Below are positions 9,973 to 19,244 of a DNA stretch of 64,000 bases, piece after piece. The notes under the pieces were generated by a model that worked only from the letters and a program-made list of their open reading frames with translations, was not told the DNA's origin and did not search any database. A program made the translations under genes and the position numbers. Position 1 is the first letter of the stretch; every line of letters begins with the position of its first letter. The stretch covers positions 62,001 to 126,000 of the forward strand of contig JAFKFV010000016.1 of the NCBI GenBank assembly GCA_017307955.1, in the 5' to 3' direction. This DNA comes from Allobosea sp. (lineage in GTDB: Bacteria; Pseudomonadota; Alphaproteobacteria; Rhizobiales; Kaistiaceae).

Positions 9973-10527
9973 ATGTCAACGCTGATCGTCATCGCCATCA
10001 TCGTCGTCGTCGGCCTCTATGCCGTCACGCTCTACAATCGCCTCGTGCGGCAGCGCAATCTCGCCCGCGAGGGCTGGAGCGGCATCGATGTCCAGCTGAA
10101 GCGGCGCGCCGACCTTATCCCCAATCTCGTCGAGGCGGTGAAGGGCTATGCGGCGCATGAGAAGGGCATCTTCGACGAGGTCGCCGAGAAGCGCGCGGCC
10201 AGCATGCGCGCCAGCGACGTCACCAGCCAGGCGGCCGCCGACCAGGCGCTTTCGGGTGCGCTCGGCCGGCTGACCGCCATCTCCGAGGCCTATCCGGAAC
10301 TGAAGGCGGACGCCAATTTCCGCCAGCTCCAGACGGAACTCGCGACGATCGAGGACGAGATGCAGAAGGCGCGGCGCTACTACAACGCAACGGTCCGCGA
10401 CCTCAACACCTCGATCCAGTCCTTCCCCGCCGTGCTGGTCGCACAGAGCCTCGGCTTCCGCGAGGAGCCGTTCTACGAGATCGAGGATCGCGCCGCGGCC
10501 TCGGTGCCGCCCAAGGTCGCGTTCTGA
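9973..10527 (+). CDS. lemA: LemA family protein
   Basis: A 184-residue LemA protein: one N-terminal membrane helix (residues 1-20, Ile/Val-rich) followed by a long helical domain with the family motif VQLKRRADLIPNLVEAVKGYA and YYNATVRDLN plus FREEPFYEIED near the end. LemA proteins are membrane-anchored helical-bundle proteins of unclear role, very often encoded beside a DUF2207 or TPM protein. The next gene, 10 bases downstream, is a DUF2207 protein, so the two form the typical pair and likely a two-gene operon. Confidence 0.93.
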   Translation: MSTLIVIAIIVVVGLYAVTLYNRLVRQRNLAREGWSGIDVQLKRRADLIPNLVEAVKGYAAHEKGIFDEVAEKRAASMRASDVTSQAAADQALSGALGRLTAISEAYPELKADANFRQLQTELATIEDEMQKARRYYNATVRDLNTSIQSFPAVLVAQSLGFREEPFYEIEDRAAASVPPKVAF

Positions 10528-10537
10528 GACGCCGCGG

Positions 10538-12430
10538 ATGACGCGCTTCATCCTCGCGGCGCTCATCCTCGTCGCGGCGCTCCTCCCGGCCGTGGCCGAG
10601 GAGCGGATCCTCTCCTTCGTGAGCGACGTGACGGTCGAGCGAAGCGGCGACCTCGACGTCACCGAGACCATCCGCTTCAATGTCGAAGGCGACCAGATCC
10701 GCCACGGCATCAACCGCGATTTCCCGACCCGCTATACGGATGACCGCGGCATGTCGGTGAGGGTCGGCTTCACGGTCGAGAGCGTGCTGCTCGACGGCGA
10801 GGCGGAACCCTACGAACTCCTGCCGCTGGAGAACGGCACGCGCATCCGCATCGGCTCGGCCGACCGGCTCGTGTCACGCGGCCCGCATGACTACACGATC
10901 CGCTATCGCACCACCCGGCAGATCGGCTATTTCGCCGATTTCGACGAGCTCTACTGGAACGCGACCGGCAATGGCTGGACCTTTCCGATCGAGAGCGCCG
11001 AGGCGCGCATCACCATCCCCGAGCCGGTCGGCTTCCAGAACCTCGCGGGCTATACCGGCGTCGCGGGCTCGCGGGAACATGCCGTCGCGGTGATGTGGGA
11101 CACGGCAAATCCCGCCACCGTCACTTTTCGCACGACACGGCCGCTTGGCATCGGCGAGGGGCTGACCGTCGCAGCGAGCTGGCAGAAGGGCATCGTCGAC
11201 GCGCCAGGCTTCGACCGGCGCGCGCTCTGGTGGCTGCAGGACAATCTCGGCGCGCTGGCGGCGATCATCGGCAGCATCGTGGCGCTCGGTTTTTTCGCGC
11301 TCGCCTGGCTGAAGGTCGGGCGCGACCCGCCGCGCGGGCCGATGGTGCCGATCTTCTCGCCGCCCGAAGGGCTCAGCGCCGCCGCGACGCGCTATGTCTC
11401 GGCCATGGCATTCGACAATCGCGCCTTCACGGCGGCACTCCTTGATCTCGGCGTGCACGGCCATCTGAAGCTCGCCGACAGCGGGCCGACGCTCACCGTC
11501 ACGCGGCTGGCCGGGACGGCGCCGGTCGCCGCGCCGGAAGCGGCGATGGAGGCGGCGCTGTTCAGGGGCGCCGTGTCGGTCGAACTCGTGCAGCGCAATC
11601 ACCAGAAGCTGCAGGCCGCCCGCAGCGCCTTGTCGGGCGGCCTGTCGCGCGCCTATGCCGGCACGATCTTCCACTGGAACGCGGGCTGGCTGGCCCTCGG
11701 CATCCTGGTGACGGTGCTCGTCTATGTCGCGACGGCGGTCGGTCTCATCGTCGCGCTCGGGCCCGATGCCGGCACGGCCGCGGTGCTCGGCATCGCCTTC
11801 GCATCGGTGGCAGGCATCGTCGTCGGCATCGGGCTCAATGCCGGCCAGACCGGACAATCGCTGTTCACGCGCCTCGTCGCCTGGGTGGTGATGGGCGTCT
11901 TCGCGATCGCCTTCTTCGCCGCCGGCGTCGTCGCCTTCGCCACCACCATCAAGGCGCCGCTCGACGCCGCGCCGCTGCTCCTCCCGATCATCGTGATGCC
12001 CGTCCTCGTCACCTCCTTCGCCTGGATGCGCAGTCCGACGCCGGACGGGCAGAAGCTGCGCGACGCCATTTTCGGCTTCCGGCATTATCTCGGCACGGCG
12101 GAAGAGCACCGGCTGGAAGTGCTGCATCCACCCGAGAAGACGCCGGAACTCTTCGAGCGCTACCTGCCCTATGCGGTCGCGCTCGATGTCGAGAATGCCT
12201 GGGCGGCCAAGTTCGCCGGCGTGCTGGCCGCGGCCGGCGCCTCGGCGGCGGTGGCCAACTGGTACATGACGAGTTCGCACCGCGATCCCGGGAGCCTGGT
12301 CGACCGGCTCGGCTCGAGCCTGTCGCAGACGGTGGCTTCGGCCTCGACGGCGCCGGGGTCGCGCTCCGGCTCGTCCGGCGGCGGCTCGTCGGGCGGCGGC
12401 GGGGGTGGCGGCGGCGGGTCCGGCTGGTAG
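10538..12430 (+). CDS. DUF2207 membrane protein (YciQ-like)
   Basis: A 630-residue protein with a signal peptide (1-20), an extracytoplasmic DUF2207 beta-domain starting ERILSFVSDVTVERSGDLDV and including RHGINRDFPTRY, a membrane helix around residues 235-255, a cytoplasmic region, then further hydrophobic helices about 385-500 and a cytoplasmic tail. The C terminus is a low-complexity Ser/Gly run ending GSGW, a feature shared by DUF2207 and TPM-type proteins. It is paired with lemA. Function is unknown; membrane stress roles are suspected for such pairs. It stops one base from the convergent next gene, with no visible terminator. Confidence 0.88.
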   Translation: MTRFILAALILVAALLPAVAEERILSFVSDVTVERSGDLDVTETIRFNVEGDQIRHGINRDFPTRYTDDRGMSVRVGFTVESVLLDGEAEPYELLPLENGTRIRIGSADRLVSRGPHDYTIRYRTTRQIGYFADFDELYWNATGNGWTFPIESAEARITIPEPVGFQNLAGYTGVAGSREHAVAVMWDTANPATVTFRTTRPLGIGEGLTVAASWQKGIVDAPGFDRRALWWLQDNLGALAAIIGSIVALGFFALAWLKVGRDPPRGPMVPIFSPPEGLSAAATRYVSAMAFDNRAFTAALLDLGVHGHLKLADSGPTLTVTRLAGTAPVAAPEAAMEAALFRGAVSVELVQRNHQKLQAARSALSGGLSRAYAGTIFHWNAGWLALGILVTVLVYVATAVGLIVALGPDAGTAAVLGIAFASVAGIVVGIGLNAGQTGQSLFTRLVAWVVMGVFAIAFFAAGVVAFATTIKAPLDAAPLLLPIIVMPVLVTSFAWMRSPTPDGQKLRDAIFGFRHYLGTAEEHRLEVLHPPEKTPELFERYLPYAVALDVENAWAAKFAGVLAAAGASAAVANWYMTSSHRDPGSLVDRLGSSLSQTVASASTAPGSRSGSSGGGSSGGGGGGGGGSGW

Positions 12431-12431
12431 A

Positions 12432-13526
12432 TCAGGGGATCGCCAGATCGGCCGTGACGGCCAGATGATCGGATCCGAAATCCTTGCTGACATTGATCGC
12501 GGCGACGCCGATATCCTTCGAGACCGCGATCCTGTCGATAGGCGTGCCAAGGAACGGCGGGGCGCCGAACTCGCGGAAGAACCGGGTCGGCTCCGGCCAG
12601 GCGCCCCGCTCGGTGGTCACGAGGCTCGACACTCTCATGAAATTCCGCACCATCGGCGACCAGTAAGGCGTGTTCCAGTCTCCGGCCACGATGATGTTCG
12701 TGCCTTTCGGCTCGGCGGCGATCCGGTAGGCAAGCGCTCGCAGATAGGCATTGCGGCCCACCCAGCCCTGAGCCTTGCGGGTCGTCGGAGGGTGGATGCC
12801 GTACAGGACTGTCGGCCGCTTCGCACCGGGGATATCGACGATCGCCCGCAGCGCCACCGAACCCCCGATATCATCCGTCGGCTTTGCCAGCCCCTCGAGT
12901 TCTACCAGTTCCGCCGTGACCGGATAGCGGCTGGCGATCCTGATGGACGACCGGCGCGCGAGGCGCGGATCGGAGAGATAGGGGAGCCCCGGCAGGCTGG
13001 CGATCGTCGGATCCCACGGCCACGTTACCTCCTCGATCACGAGGATATCCGGCGCCGCCGCTTCCACCACGCGGCGGAAGCTTTCGAAGTCGCGATTGCG
13101 GCCATTGACGTTGGCCGTCGTCACGCGAAGCGAAGGATTCGGCGCCGCGGCAGCGGCGGGGACCGAGGGGACGAGCAGCGGATAGAGCGCGGCCACCAGC
13201 AGGAGACCGGCGACCGAGATCCGCGGCAGGCTCGCGGAGAAGGCGGCCACGAGCACGAACAGAAGCGCCACCACCGCGATATGCGGACGGAAGAAATTCG
13301 TCATGTCGAACAGCCAGTCCTTGTTGCCGACGCGGCCGACAAGAACGAGCGCTGCGATCGGCAGCAGGCTGAGGTCGAAGGCCAGGCGGAACAGGGAGGG
13401 GAGCATGGCGCCTCGGGCTGGGAGAGGCCGGGCCTCGGCCGGAGCGGCGTCGGCCGCCTCATCGGTCGCGGCGGTTTCCGGACGGGCCCTCACACCGATC
13501 GTCTCGACCTCGTCGACCGCGCTCAA
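12432..13526 (-). CDS. Membrane-anchored endonuclease/exonuclease/phosphatase family protein
   Basis: A 364-residue protein with a hydrophilic Ala/Glu-rich N-terminal tail (1-40), three hydrophobic helices (about 42-125), and an outward or periplasmic EEP-superfamily catalytic domain. Visible active-site motifs are TANVNGRN, IEEV (metal-binding Glu), YGIHPPT, AGDWNTPYWSP, TPIDRIAV and the final GSDHLAV (catalytic His). The EEP family includes DNases, phosphatases and sphingomyelinase-like phosphodiesterases; this three-helix form (YafD-like) has no assigned substrate. The gene lies 13 bases downstream of acvB on the same strand, so it may belong to the mprF-acvB operon and act on lipid or envelope substrates. 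Confidence 0.87.
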   Translation of the reverse strand: MSAVDEVETIGVRARPETAATDEAADAAPAEARPLPARGAMLPSLFRLAFDLSLLPIAALVLVGRVGNKDWLFDMTNFFRPHIAVVALLFVLVAAFSASLPRISVAGLLLVAALYPLLVPSVPAAAAAPNPSLRVTTANVNGRNRDFESFRRVVEAAAPDILVIEEVTWPWDPTIASLPGLPYLSDPRLARRSSIRIASRYPVTAELVELEGLAKPTDDIGGSVALRAIVDIPGAKRPTVLYGIHPPTTRKAQGWVGRNAYLRALAYRIAAEPKGTNIIVAGDWNTPYWSPMVRNFMRVSSLVTTERGAWPEPTRFFREFGAPPFLGTPIDRIAVSKDIGVAAINVSKDFGSDHLAVTADLAIP

Positions 13527-13539
13527 GCGCCCTCCCCCG

Positions 13540-14976
13540 TCAGCGACCAGCGACCGGCTCGACCGAGCCCGACAGACGCCGGCTCAATCCGTCGAGGATT
13601 CGCCGCGCCAGCGCATCATAATCGCCATCGAAGTGATGGCCACCCGTCGTCTTGATCAGTTCGACGCCGCTGCCCTCGAGCTTCGGGCAGAGGCTGTCGT
13701 CTTCCTCCTCGCCATAGAAGCACTGGATCAGTGACGGCTTTATGGTCTTGATGTCGGGAAGCGTCTCGCCGTCGCCGGAATTGGTGCCGAGGAAGGCGCC
13801 GACCGAGATGACATAATCGACTTGATCGGAAACGCCGAGCAGCGACATTTCCGCGACCTGGCTCTGCTCGTCGGGCGGCAGCAGCTTGTAGGCCGAGGGC
13901 AGCACGTCGGCGCCGAAGGAATAGCCGACCAGCACGATGTGATCGATGCCCCATTTCTCGGTGTAGTAGTCGATGATCCGGGCGAGGTCGGCCGAGGTCT
14001 GCTCGGGCGTCTTGCGCGACCAGAAATAGCGCAGCGAGTCGACGCCGATCGTCGGCACGCCCTCCTTCTGGAAGGCATCGCCGATCGACTTGTCGAGATC
14101 GCGCCAGCCGCCATCGCCCGAATAGATGACCGCCATCGTGCCGTGCCGCGCCTGAGCCGGCAGTTCGACCAGCGGCAGGTCGGCGAGTGGATTGCTGGTG
14201 TCGATCTTGGGCGCGAGCAGCCGGGCGAGACGCGATTTCAGCGCCGCGAAACCCGTTTCGGTGACATCCTTGGTCTTGATCTGGAAGCCCTGGCCCTGCA
14301 GCTCGGCCACGTGGTCGCGGCCGTCCTTGGGCGCGGTGCCGGTATAGAGCACATCGACGGGATTGGTGAGATCGCCCTCGGCGAGACCATAGATGGCGCC
14401 GCCCGCGACATCCTTGCGCGGGGCATCGGTGCAGAGTGGCTTCTTCAGTGGCAGCACGAGCGCGGGATCGACGGCAACGCCATGGCCGATCGTGGCGTCC
14501 GGCGTCTGCGCGGCAATCGAGAGCACCAGCGTTCCGCCGGTCCCGACGCCGGCGAGGATCGGCGAGTGATAATTGGGCGTGCCGAGCGCGCGCTGGATCT
14601 GATGCGACAGGTCCTCGATATCGGCGACGAGATAGACGCACTCGTCCTCGCTGTCCTTTTCGAGGCCGGCGAACATCGACGCGGTGTCGACGCCGACAAC
14701 GATGGCGCCGCTCGCTTTCAGCGTGTTGGCGAGCGCGGTCTCGTCGGCCGTCCAGCCATCCGCATCGGCGAAGAGGAAGACCGTCCCGGTCACGGGACCG
14801 TCGGGGAGAAGGATCTGCGGCTTGCCGATGAGGCCGGCCGTGAAGGCGGGCAGCGGCTTTGCCGGCGCGGCGGCGGCGGGCGCCGCGGGGGCCGCGGCAT
14901 CTTCGGCGAGCGCCGGCAGGGCGAGGCCGGCCGAAAGGGCGGCGGCCGCGACGAGGGAAGCGAAACGACGCATCAT
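13540..14976 (-). CDS. acvB: AcvB/VirJ-type lysyl-phosphatidylglycerol hydrolase
   Basis: A 478-residue periplasmic protein: signal peptide about 1-24 followed by a Pro/Ala-rich linker, a degenerate N-terminal alpha/beta-hydrolase half (GVGTGGTLVLS) and a C-terminal VirJ-like half with the nucleophile elbow GYSFGADVLP and a late GGHHFDGDY that can supply the catalytic His. In Agrobacterium, AcvB removes lysine from lysyl-phosphatidylglycerol and is needed for virulence and acid tolerance (family knowledge); the rhizobial equivalent is atvA. Here its start overlaps the mprF stop by 4 bases (ATGA), so synthesis and breakdown of the lipid are translationally coupled. Confidence 0.9.
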   Translation of the reverse strand: MMRRFASLVAAAALSAGLALPALAEDAAAPAAPAAAAPAKPLPAFTAGLIGKPQILLPDGPVTGTVFLFADADGWTADETALANTLKASGAIVVGVDTASMFAGLEKDSEDECVYLVADIEDLSHQIQRALGTPNYHSPILAGVGTGGTLVLSIAAQTPDATIGHGVAVDPALVLPLKKPLCTDAPRKDVAGGAIYGLAEGDLTNPVDVLYTGTAPKDGRDHVAELQGQGFQIKTKDVTETGFAALKSRLARLLAPKIDTSNPLADLPLVELPAQARHGTMAVIYSGDGGWRDLDKSIGDAFQKEGVPTIGVDSLRYFWSRKTPEQTSADLARIIDYYTEKWGIDHIVLVGYSFGADVLPSAYKLLPPDEQSQVAEMSLLGVSDQVDYVISVGAFLGTNSGDGETLPDIKTIKPSLIQCFYGEEEDDSLCPKLEGSGVELIKTTGGHHFDGDYDALARRILDGLSRRLSGSVEPVAGR

Positions 14977-17642
14977 TTACCCACCACTCCCTTGAGACCG
15001 CCGCCGATCAGCACGGCGACGTCGGCGAGCGCGACGATCGCGCTGGCGCCACCCGAGACAGCCATGTAGCGCGGCTGCCATTCCGGCTGGAACTTGGCCT
15101 TGAACGCCCGAAGGCCGTTGAAATTGTAGAACCGCTCGCCGTGTTCGAACACGGCGCGGCCGAGGCGATGCCAGAACGGCGCGGCCGGGCTGCCATGGAG
15201 GCCGGAGAGCGGCGCCATGCCGAGATCGAACACCTCGTAGCCCTCGTCGCGGAGCGCGAGCATCAGGCTGACGAAGAGGAACTCCATGGTCGAGGCCGGC
15301 GCGTCCGGCGAAAAGCGCATCAGATCGACCGTCGCCTCATGCTTGCGGGCCGTGGTCATCACCGTCGCGAAGGCGATGATCCGCCCCTCGCGCCGCACCA
15401 CCGCTGCCGGCTGCGCCGCGACATAGGCGCGGTCGAAGGCGCCGATCGAGAAGCGCTTCTCGCGCGCCTTGTGCTCGGCGAGCCAGAGATTGGAGACAGC
15501 CTGCAGCGCGTCGATCTCCTCGGCGACCCGCTCGGGCGGCAGCAATTCGAAGGAGAGCCCCTCGCGGATCGCCCGGTTGTTGCCGTGGCGAAGGCCCGCC
15601 CGCTTGGCGCCCTTGAGATCGAATGTCTGGAGCCGCACCTGCGCCGCCTCGCCGAGCTTGAAGGCGCGCAGCCCGGCATCGGCATAGAGCGAGAGGTTCT
15701 GCGGCTGCACCTGATAGAAGATCGCCCGGCCGCCGGCCGCCTGCGCCATCTCGACGAACTGCCAGACAAGCGCCGGCCAGGCGTCGCGCGGGCCGATCGG
15801 ATCGAACAGCGCGACCCAGGAATGCGCCTGGCGGCCGAACATGATGAAGGCGCGCCGGTCCTCGGAGAACAGCAGCGACTTGTCGCCCATGCGGACGAGA
15901 TTGGCGTCGGGATGCGGCTGGTCGGCGAGGATGGCGACCGCCCGGGCGACCTCCGCGGAGGTCGGGGCGCCGGTCTTGCCCTTGGAGGGACGCAGCAGCG
16001 ACCAGGCGGCCAGCGAACCGGCGGCGATGACGACGCCGAGCAAAGCGCGCAGGGAGCGCGGCGCCTCCTCGGAGAATTCGAACTGCCACCAGAGCTGATG
16101 CGAATAGTCGACATCGCTGTAGACGAAGAGCAGCACGACCACCGCGCTGACGATCACCGTCGCGATCGCCATCCACCAGCCAGGCGTCAGCCGCTGGTGG
16201 AACAGCGAGGCCGGCCGCGTGAATTCGCGCCGCGTCGCGATGAGCGACAGGAAGAGCAGCGAGAGGACGATCGACTCGGTGACGGCGATGGCCTTCAGGA
16301 GCGACAGAACGGCGCCGAGCCCGACCGCGATCGTCGCCGCCCACCAGGCGCCGTCGAGGCGATGCGCGAGGCCGCGCGAGATCGCGATGAGGCCGAGGCC
16401 GAGCACGCTTTCGAGGAAATGCGCGCCCTCGACGATCGGCAGCGGCAGGAGGCCGGAGAGGATGTCGAGACGGGAATCGGCGGCCGGTGTGACGCCGGAG
16501 AAGATCAGCGCCGCGCCCATGGCGAGCGTCAGCGCCGAGATGACGCGCGGCGACAGCTGCGCGCCGACACGGATCACGCGCGAGGTCCTGGCCCCCGCCG
16601 TGGCCCGGCGCAGCTCCAGCGTCGCGACCACCGCCGAGGCGACGACGAGCGGCAGGCCGTAATAGATGACGCGATAGAGGAAGAGCGCCGAAAGGACCTG
16701 GTCGACCGGCGCCGTGCGGCCGATGACGGCGACGATCACCGCCTCGAAGACGCCGAGGCCGGCCGGGACGTGGCTGGCGACGCCGAGGCCGATCGCCACC
16801 GCATAGACGGCGATGAAGGCCGGAAAGCCGAGCTCGGTCTGCGGCAACAGCACCCAGAGCACCGCGGCCGACGCGGCGACATCGATGAAGGTGCCGCCGA
16901 ATTGCGCCAGCATGATCCGCGGCCTCGGCAGTGCCACCGAGGCGCCGCGCCAGCCGATGCGCCCCGAGCCGAAGGCGGACCATCCGAGCAGCGCGGCCAG
17001 CCCGACCAGCACGCCGCCGCCGATGAGCGCGAGGATCGCCGGCGGCAGCCCGACCGGCGCGGCGACATCGACGGGATCGAAGACGAGGCCGAGCGCCGTG
17101 ATGCCGGCGAGGCCGAGGCCGAAGGCGATGGTGATGAAGGCGACGATGCGCGCGACATCCGCCGGCTCGAAGCCGAGACGCCCGTAAAAGCGGTAGCGGA
17201 TCGCGCCGCCGGTCAGCGGGCCGAAGCCGGCGGTGTTGCCGACCGCATAGGCGCAGAACGAGGTCAGCGCGACCAGCGGATAATCGACCTTGCGCCCCTG
17301 ATGCGCGAGCGCCGACCAGTCATAGACGCTGAGGGCGAGGAAGGAGAGCGCCGTGAAGCCGACGGCGGCGGCGATGGCGCCGAGCGGCGTCGCATGCAGC
17401 GCGGCGACGACGTCGTCATAATTGACCTCGCCGATCAGATGGCTGATCGCGAGCCAGACCAGCACGAGGACGGCGAGACCAGCGCCGATGCCGATCGCCG
17501 GCTTCGACGCCGCCAGGAACTCGGCGATGCGCGGGCCGAGGCTTCGGGGCGACCCGGTCTCGCCCCGCGCGTCAGCGGTCGCGGGAACGGGCGCGGCGTC
17601 GGGCTCCTCGACACGGCGGGACATGGTAGCGGCTTCTGTCAT
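14973..17642 (-). CDS. mprF: Lysyl-phosphatidylglycerol synthase/flippase MprF (LpiA)
   Basis: An 889-residue bifunctional enzyme. The N-terminal two thirds hold about 14 hydrophobic helices (flippase domain, including the conserved TGGAIRYRFYGRLGF and ASHVPAGLGVFEA stretches); the cytoplasmic C-terminal DUF2156 domain (from about residue 560) transfers lysine from Lys-tRNA to phosphatidylglycerol and includes FGRQAHSWVALFDPIGP and FDLGMAPLSG. The cationic lipid gives resistance to acid and cationic peptides. Length fits rhizobial LpiA. Two starts are possible (17642, or 17624 for MSRRVEEP); neither has a strong ribosome site. acvB follows with a 4-base overlap. Confidence 0.94.
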   Translation of the reverse strand: MTEAATMSRRVEEPDAAPVPATADARGETGSPRSLGPRIAEFLAASKPAIGIGAGLAVLVLVWLAISHLIGEVNYDDVVAALHATPLGAIAAAVGFTALSFLALSVYDWSALAHQGRKVDYPLVALTSFCAYAVGNTAGFGPLTGGAIRYRFYGRLGFEPADVARIVAFITIAFGLGLAGITALGLVFDPVDVAAPVGLPPAILALIGGGVLVGLAALLGWSAFGSGRIGWRGASVALPRPRIMLAQFGGTFIDVAASAAVLWVLLPQTELGFPAFIAVYAVAIGLGVASHVPAGLGVFEAVIVAVIGRTAPVDQVLSALFLYRVIYYGLPLVVASAVVATLELRRATAGARTSRVIRVGAQLSPRVISALTLAMGAALIFSGVTPAADSRLDILSGLLPLPIVEGAHFLESVLGLGLIAISRGLAHRLDGAWWAATIAVGLGAVLSLLKAIAVTESIVLSLLFLSLIATRREFTRPASLFHQRLTPGWWMAIATVIVSAVVVLLFVYSDVDYSHQLWWQFEFSEEAPRSLRALLGVVIAAGSLAAWSLLRPSKGKTGAPTSAEVARAVAILADQPHPDANLVRMGDKSLLFSEDRRAFIMFGRQAHSWVALFDPIGPRDAWPALVWQFVEMAQAAGGRAIFYQVQPQNLSLYADAGLRAFKLGEAAQVRLQTFDLKGAKRAGLRHGNNRAIREGLSFELLPPERVAEEIDALQAVSNLWLAEHKAREKRFSIGAFDRAYVAAQPAAVVRREGRIIAFATVMTTARKHEATVDLMRFSPDAPASTMEFLFVSLMLALRDEGYEVFDLGMAPLSGLHGSPAAPFWHRLGRAVFEHGERFYNFNGLRAFKAKFQPEWQPRYMAVSGGASAIVALADVAVLIGGGLKGVVGK

Positions 17643-17817
17643 GCGATTTGCGAGGCGCCGCTCTGTGGCTCATGCCGGCGGCGCTTCTCCCGGATATTGC
17701 GTTGCCCCTGTGATGAGGCCGCAAATCTGGCTGGATTGAGGCCGCTTCCGCGGCGTCAGGACGCAATCGAGAAGGCGGGCCGGCGTTTCCGTCGGCCTCA
17801 CGCAAATGTGCGAAGAA

Positions 17818-17832
17818 CGGCAGAAAATGCCG
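17818..17832 (-). terminator. Weak stem-loop after the M29 aminopeptidase gene
   Basis: On the minus strand, just past the aminopeptidase stop, CGGCA and TGCCG form a short stem around TTTTC, followed by TTCTT. The stem is only 5 bp, so this is a tentative call. The rest of the 192-base gap to mprF shows nothing else that I can name. Confidence 0.3.
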
Positions 17833-17834
17833 CG

Positions 17835-19088
17835 TCAGACCCACTCGCCCTTGCGCATGATCGGCTCGGCGGCGCCGCTCTCGGAGAGGCCGTCGATATC
17901 GACCTCGCCGGAGCCGATCATCCAGTCGATATGGATCAGGCTGCGATTGGCGCCCTTGGCCGAGAGCTCGTCGGCGGTCATCGTGTCGCCGCCGCGGATG
18001 CACTTGGCATAGGCCTGCCCGAGCGCGATGTGGCAGGCGGCGTTCTCGTCATAGAGCGTGTTGTAGAAGAGGAGTCCGCTCGCCGAGATCGGCGAGGAAT
18101 GCGGCACGAGGGCCACCTCGCCGAGCCGCGCCGCGCCCTCGTCCGTCTCCAGCACCTTGTTGAGCACGTCCGCGCCGGTGCGCGCCGTCGCCTCGACGAT
18201 GCGGCCCTCCTCGAAGCGGACGCTGATCTCGTCGATGAGCGTGCCCTGATAGGAGAGCGGCTTGGTGCTGGTGACGGTGCCCGAGACGCGGTCCTTGTGC
18301 GGCGTCGTGAACACCTCTTCCGACGGGATGTTCGGATTGCAGACGATGCCGTTCTTCGCCGTGCCGGCGCCGCCTTCCCACTCGTGGTCATCGGCGAGGC
18401 CGACGACGAGATCGGTGCCGGGGCCGGTGAAATGCAGCGCGTGATAGCGCTTGGCGTTGAGCAGCTTCGTGCGCGCATGGAGCGCAGCGTTGTGCTCGGC
18501 CCAGGCCGCGACGGGATCGACGCGGTCGACGCGCGAGGCGGAGAAGATCGCATCCCAGAGCTTCGCGACCGCGACCGTCTCGGTCTCGTCCGGGAACACC
18601 GACTTCGCCCAGGCCGTCGAGGCATAGGAGACGATCGTCCAGTTGATGTCGAAGCTGGCGATCAGCTCCAGTGCCGGCTGATAGGCCCGCGAGCGGGCGC
18701 GGTTGGCGCGCGCGACGCGGTCCGGATTCTGGCCCGAAAGGAGCGACGGGTTCTCGCCGGCGATGGCGAGGCGCGCGGCGCCGTTGCGGAAGGCGTTGGC
18801 CATGCCCTCGAAGAGCCAGCCCGAGGCGGTGTCGAAGCTGCCGTCCGGCGCATGGCGGAAGCGCATCAGCGTCGCCTCCTCGTCGCTGAACAGGGTCGTC
18901 ACCAGCGAGGCGCCGGCCTTGTAGGCATGCTCGGTGATGCGCCGCACCAGCGGCAGCGCGTCGATCGGCGCCGTCATCACGAGCTCCTGGCCCGGCTGCA
19001 GGCCGAGGCCGACCTTGACGGCGACCTCGCCGAGCCGGTCGAGCTTGACGTCATGGGTGAGGAAGGGATCGCGGGCGGCGACGTTCAT
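17835..19088 (-). CDS. M29 family aminopeptidase (thermophilic-type metalloaminopeptidase)
   Basis: A 417-residue cytoplasmic metallopeptidase of family M29 (AmpS/PepS/aminopeptidase T). The family's metal and active-site blocks are present: FTGPGTDLVVGLADDHEW, NIPSEEVFTTPHKDRVSG (metal-binding Glu, His), LHLGEVALV-like segment LGEVALVPHSSPIS, and the C-terminal IHIDWMIGSGEVDIDG with metal His and Asp. It removes N-terminal residues from peptides with Co/Zn. The ATG at 19088 follows AAGGAG on the minus strand; a longer frame upstream lacks family similarity. It is transcribed separately from mprF as judged by the 192-base spacer. Confidence 0.92.
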   Translation of the reverse strand: MNVAARDPFLTHDVKLDRLGEVAVKVGLGLQPGQELVMTAPIDALPLVRRITEHAYKAGASLVTTLFSDEEATLMRFRHAPDGSFDTASGWLFEGMANAFRNGAARLAIAGENPSLLSGQNPDRVARANRARSRAYQPALELIASFDINWTIVSYASTAWAKSVFPDETETVAVAKLWDAIFSASRVDRVDPVAAWAEHNAALHARTKLLNAKRYHALHFTGPGTDLVVGLADDHEWEGGAGTAKNGIVCNPNIPSEEVFTTPHKDRVSGTVTSTKPLSYQGTLIDEISVRFEEGRIVEATARTGADVLNKVLETDEGAARLGEVALVPHSSPISASGLLFYNTLYDENAACHIALGQAYAKCIRGGDTMTADELSAKGANRSLIHIDWMIGSGEVDIDGLSESGAAEPIMRKGEWV

Positions 19089-19244
19089 GGACGAGTGCTC
19101 CTTGCATCGGCTGGACGCGGAAGCGGTCCGGCCTCGCGTCACGGCGGCGCCGCGCGCAGTCATTTCGGGATCGGCGGGTTCTCACCGGCCGTCATTGCGG
19201 GCGAGATATTGCCTGACCTCGGCGCCCGTCAAGGGCGGCGTGGC

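Noticed and set aside
12368..12427. GGC/GGT-rich tract as a simple repeat or surface-anchor signal
   Set aside because: It encodes the Ser/Gly-rich C terminus that is normal for DUF2207 proteins.
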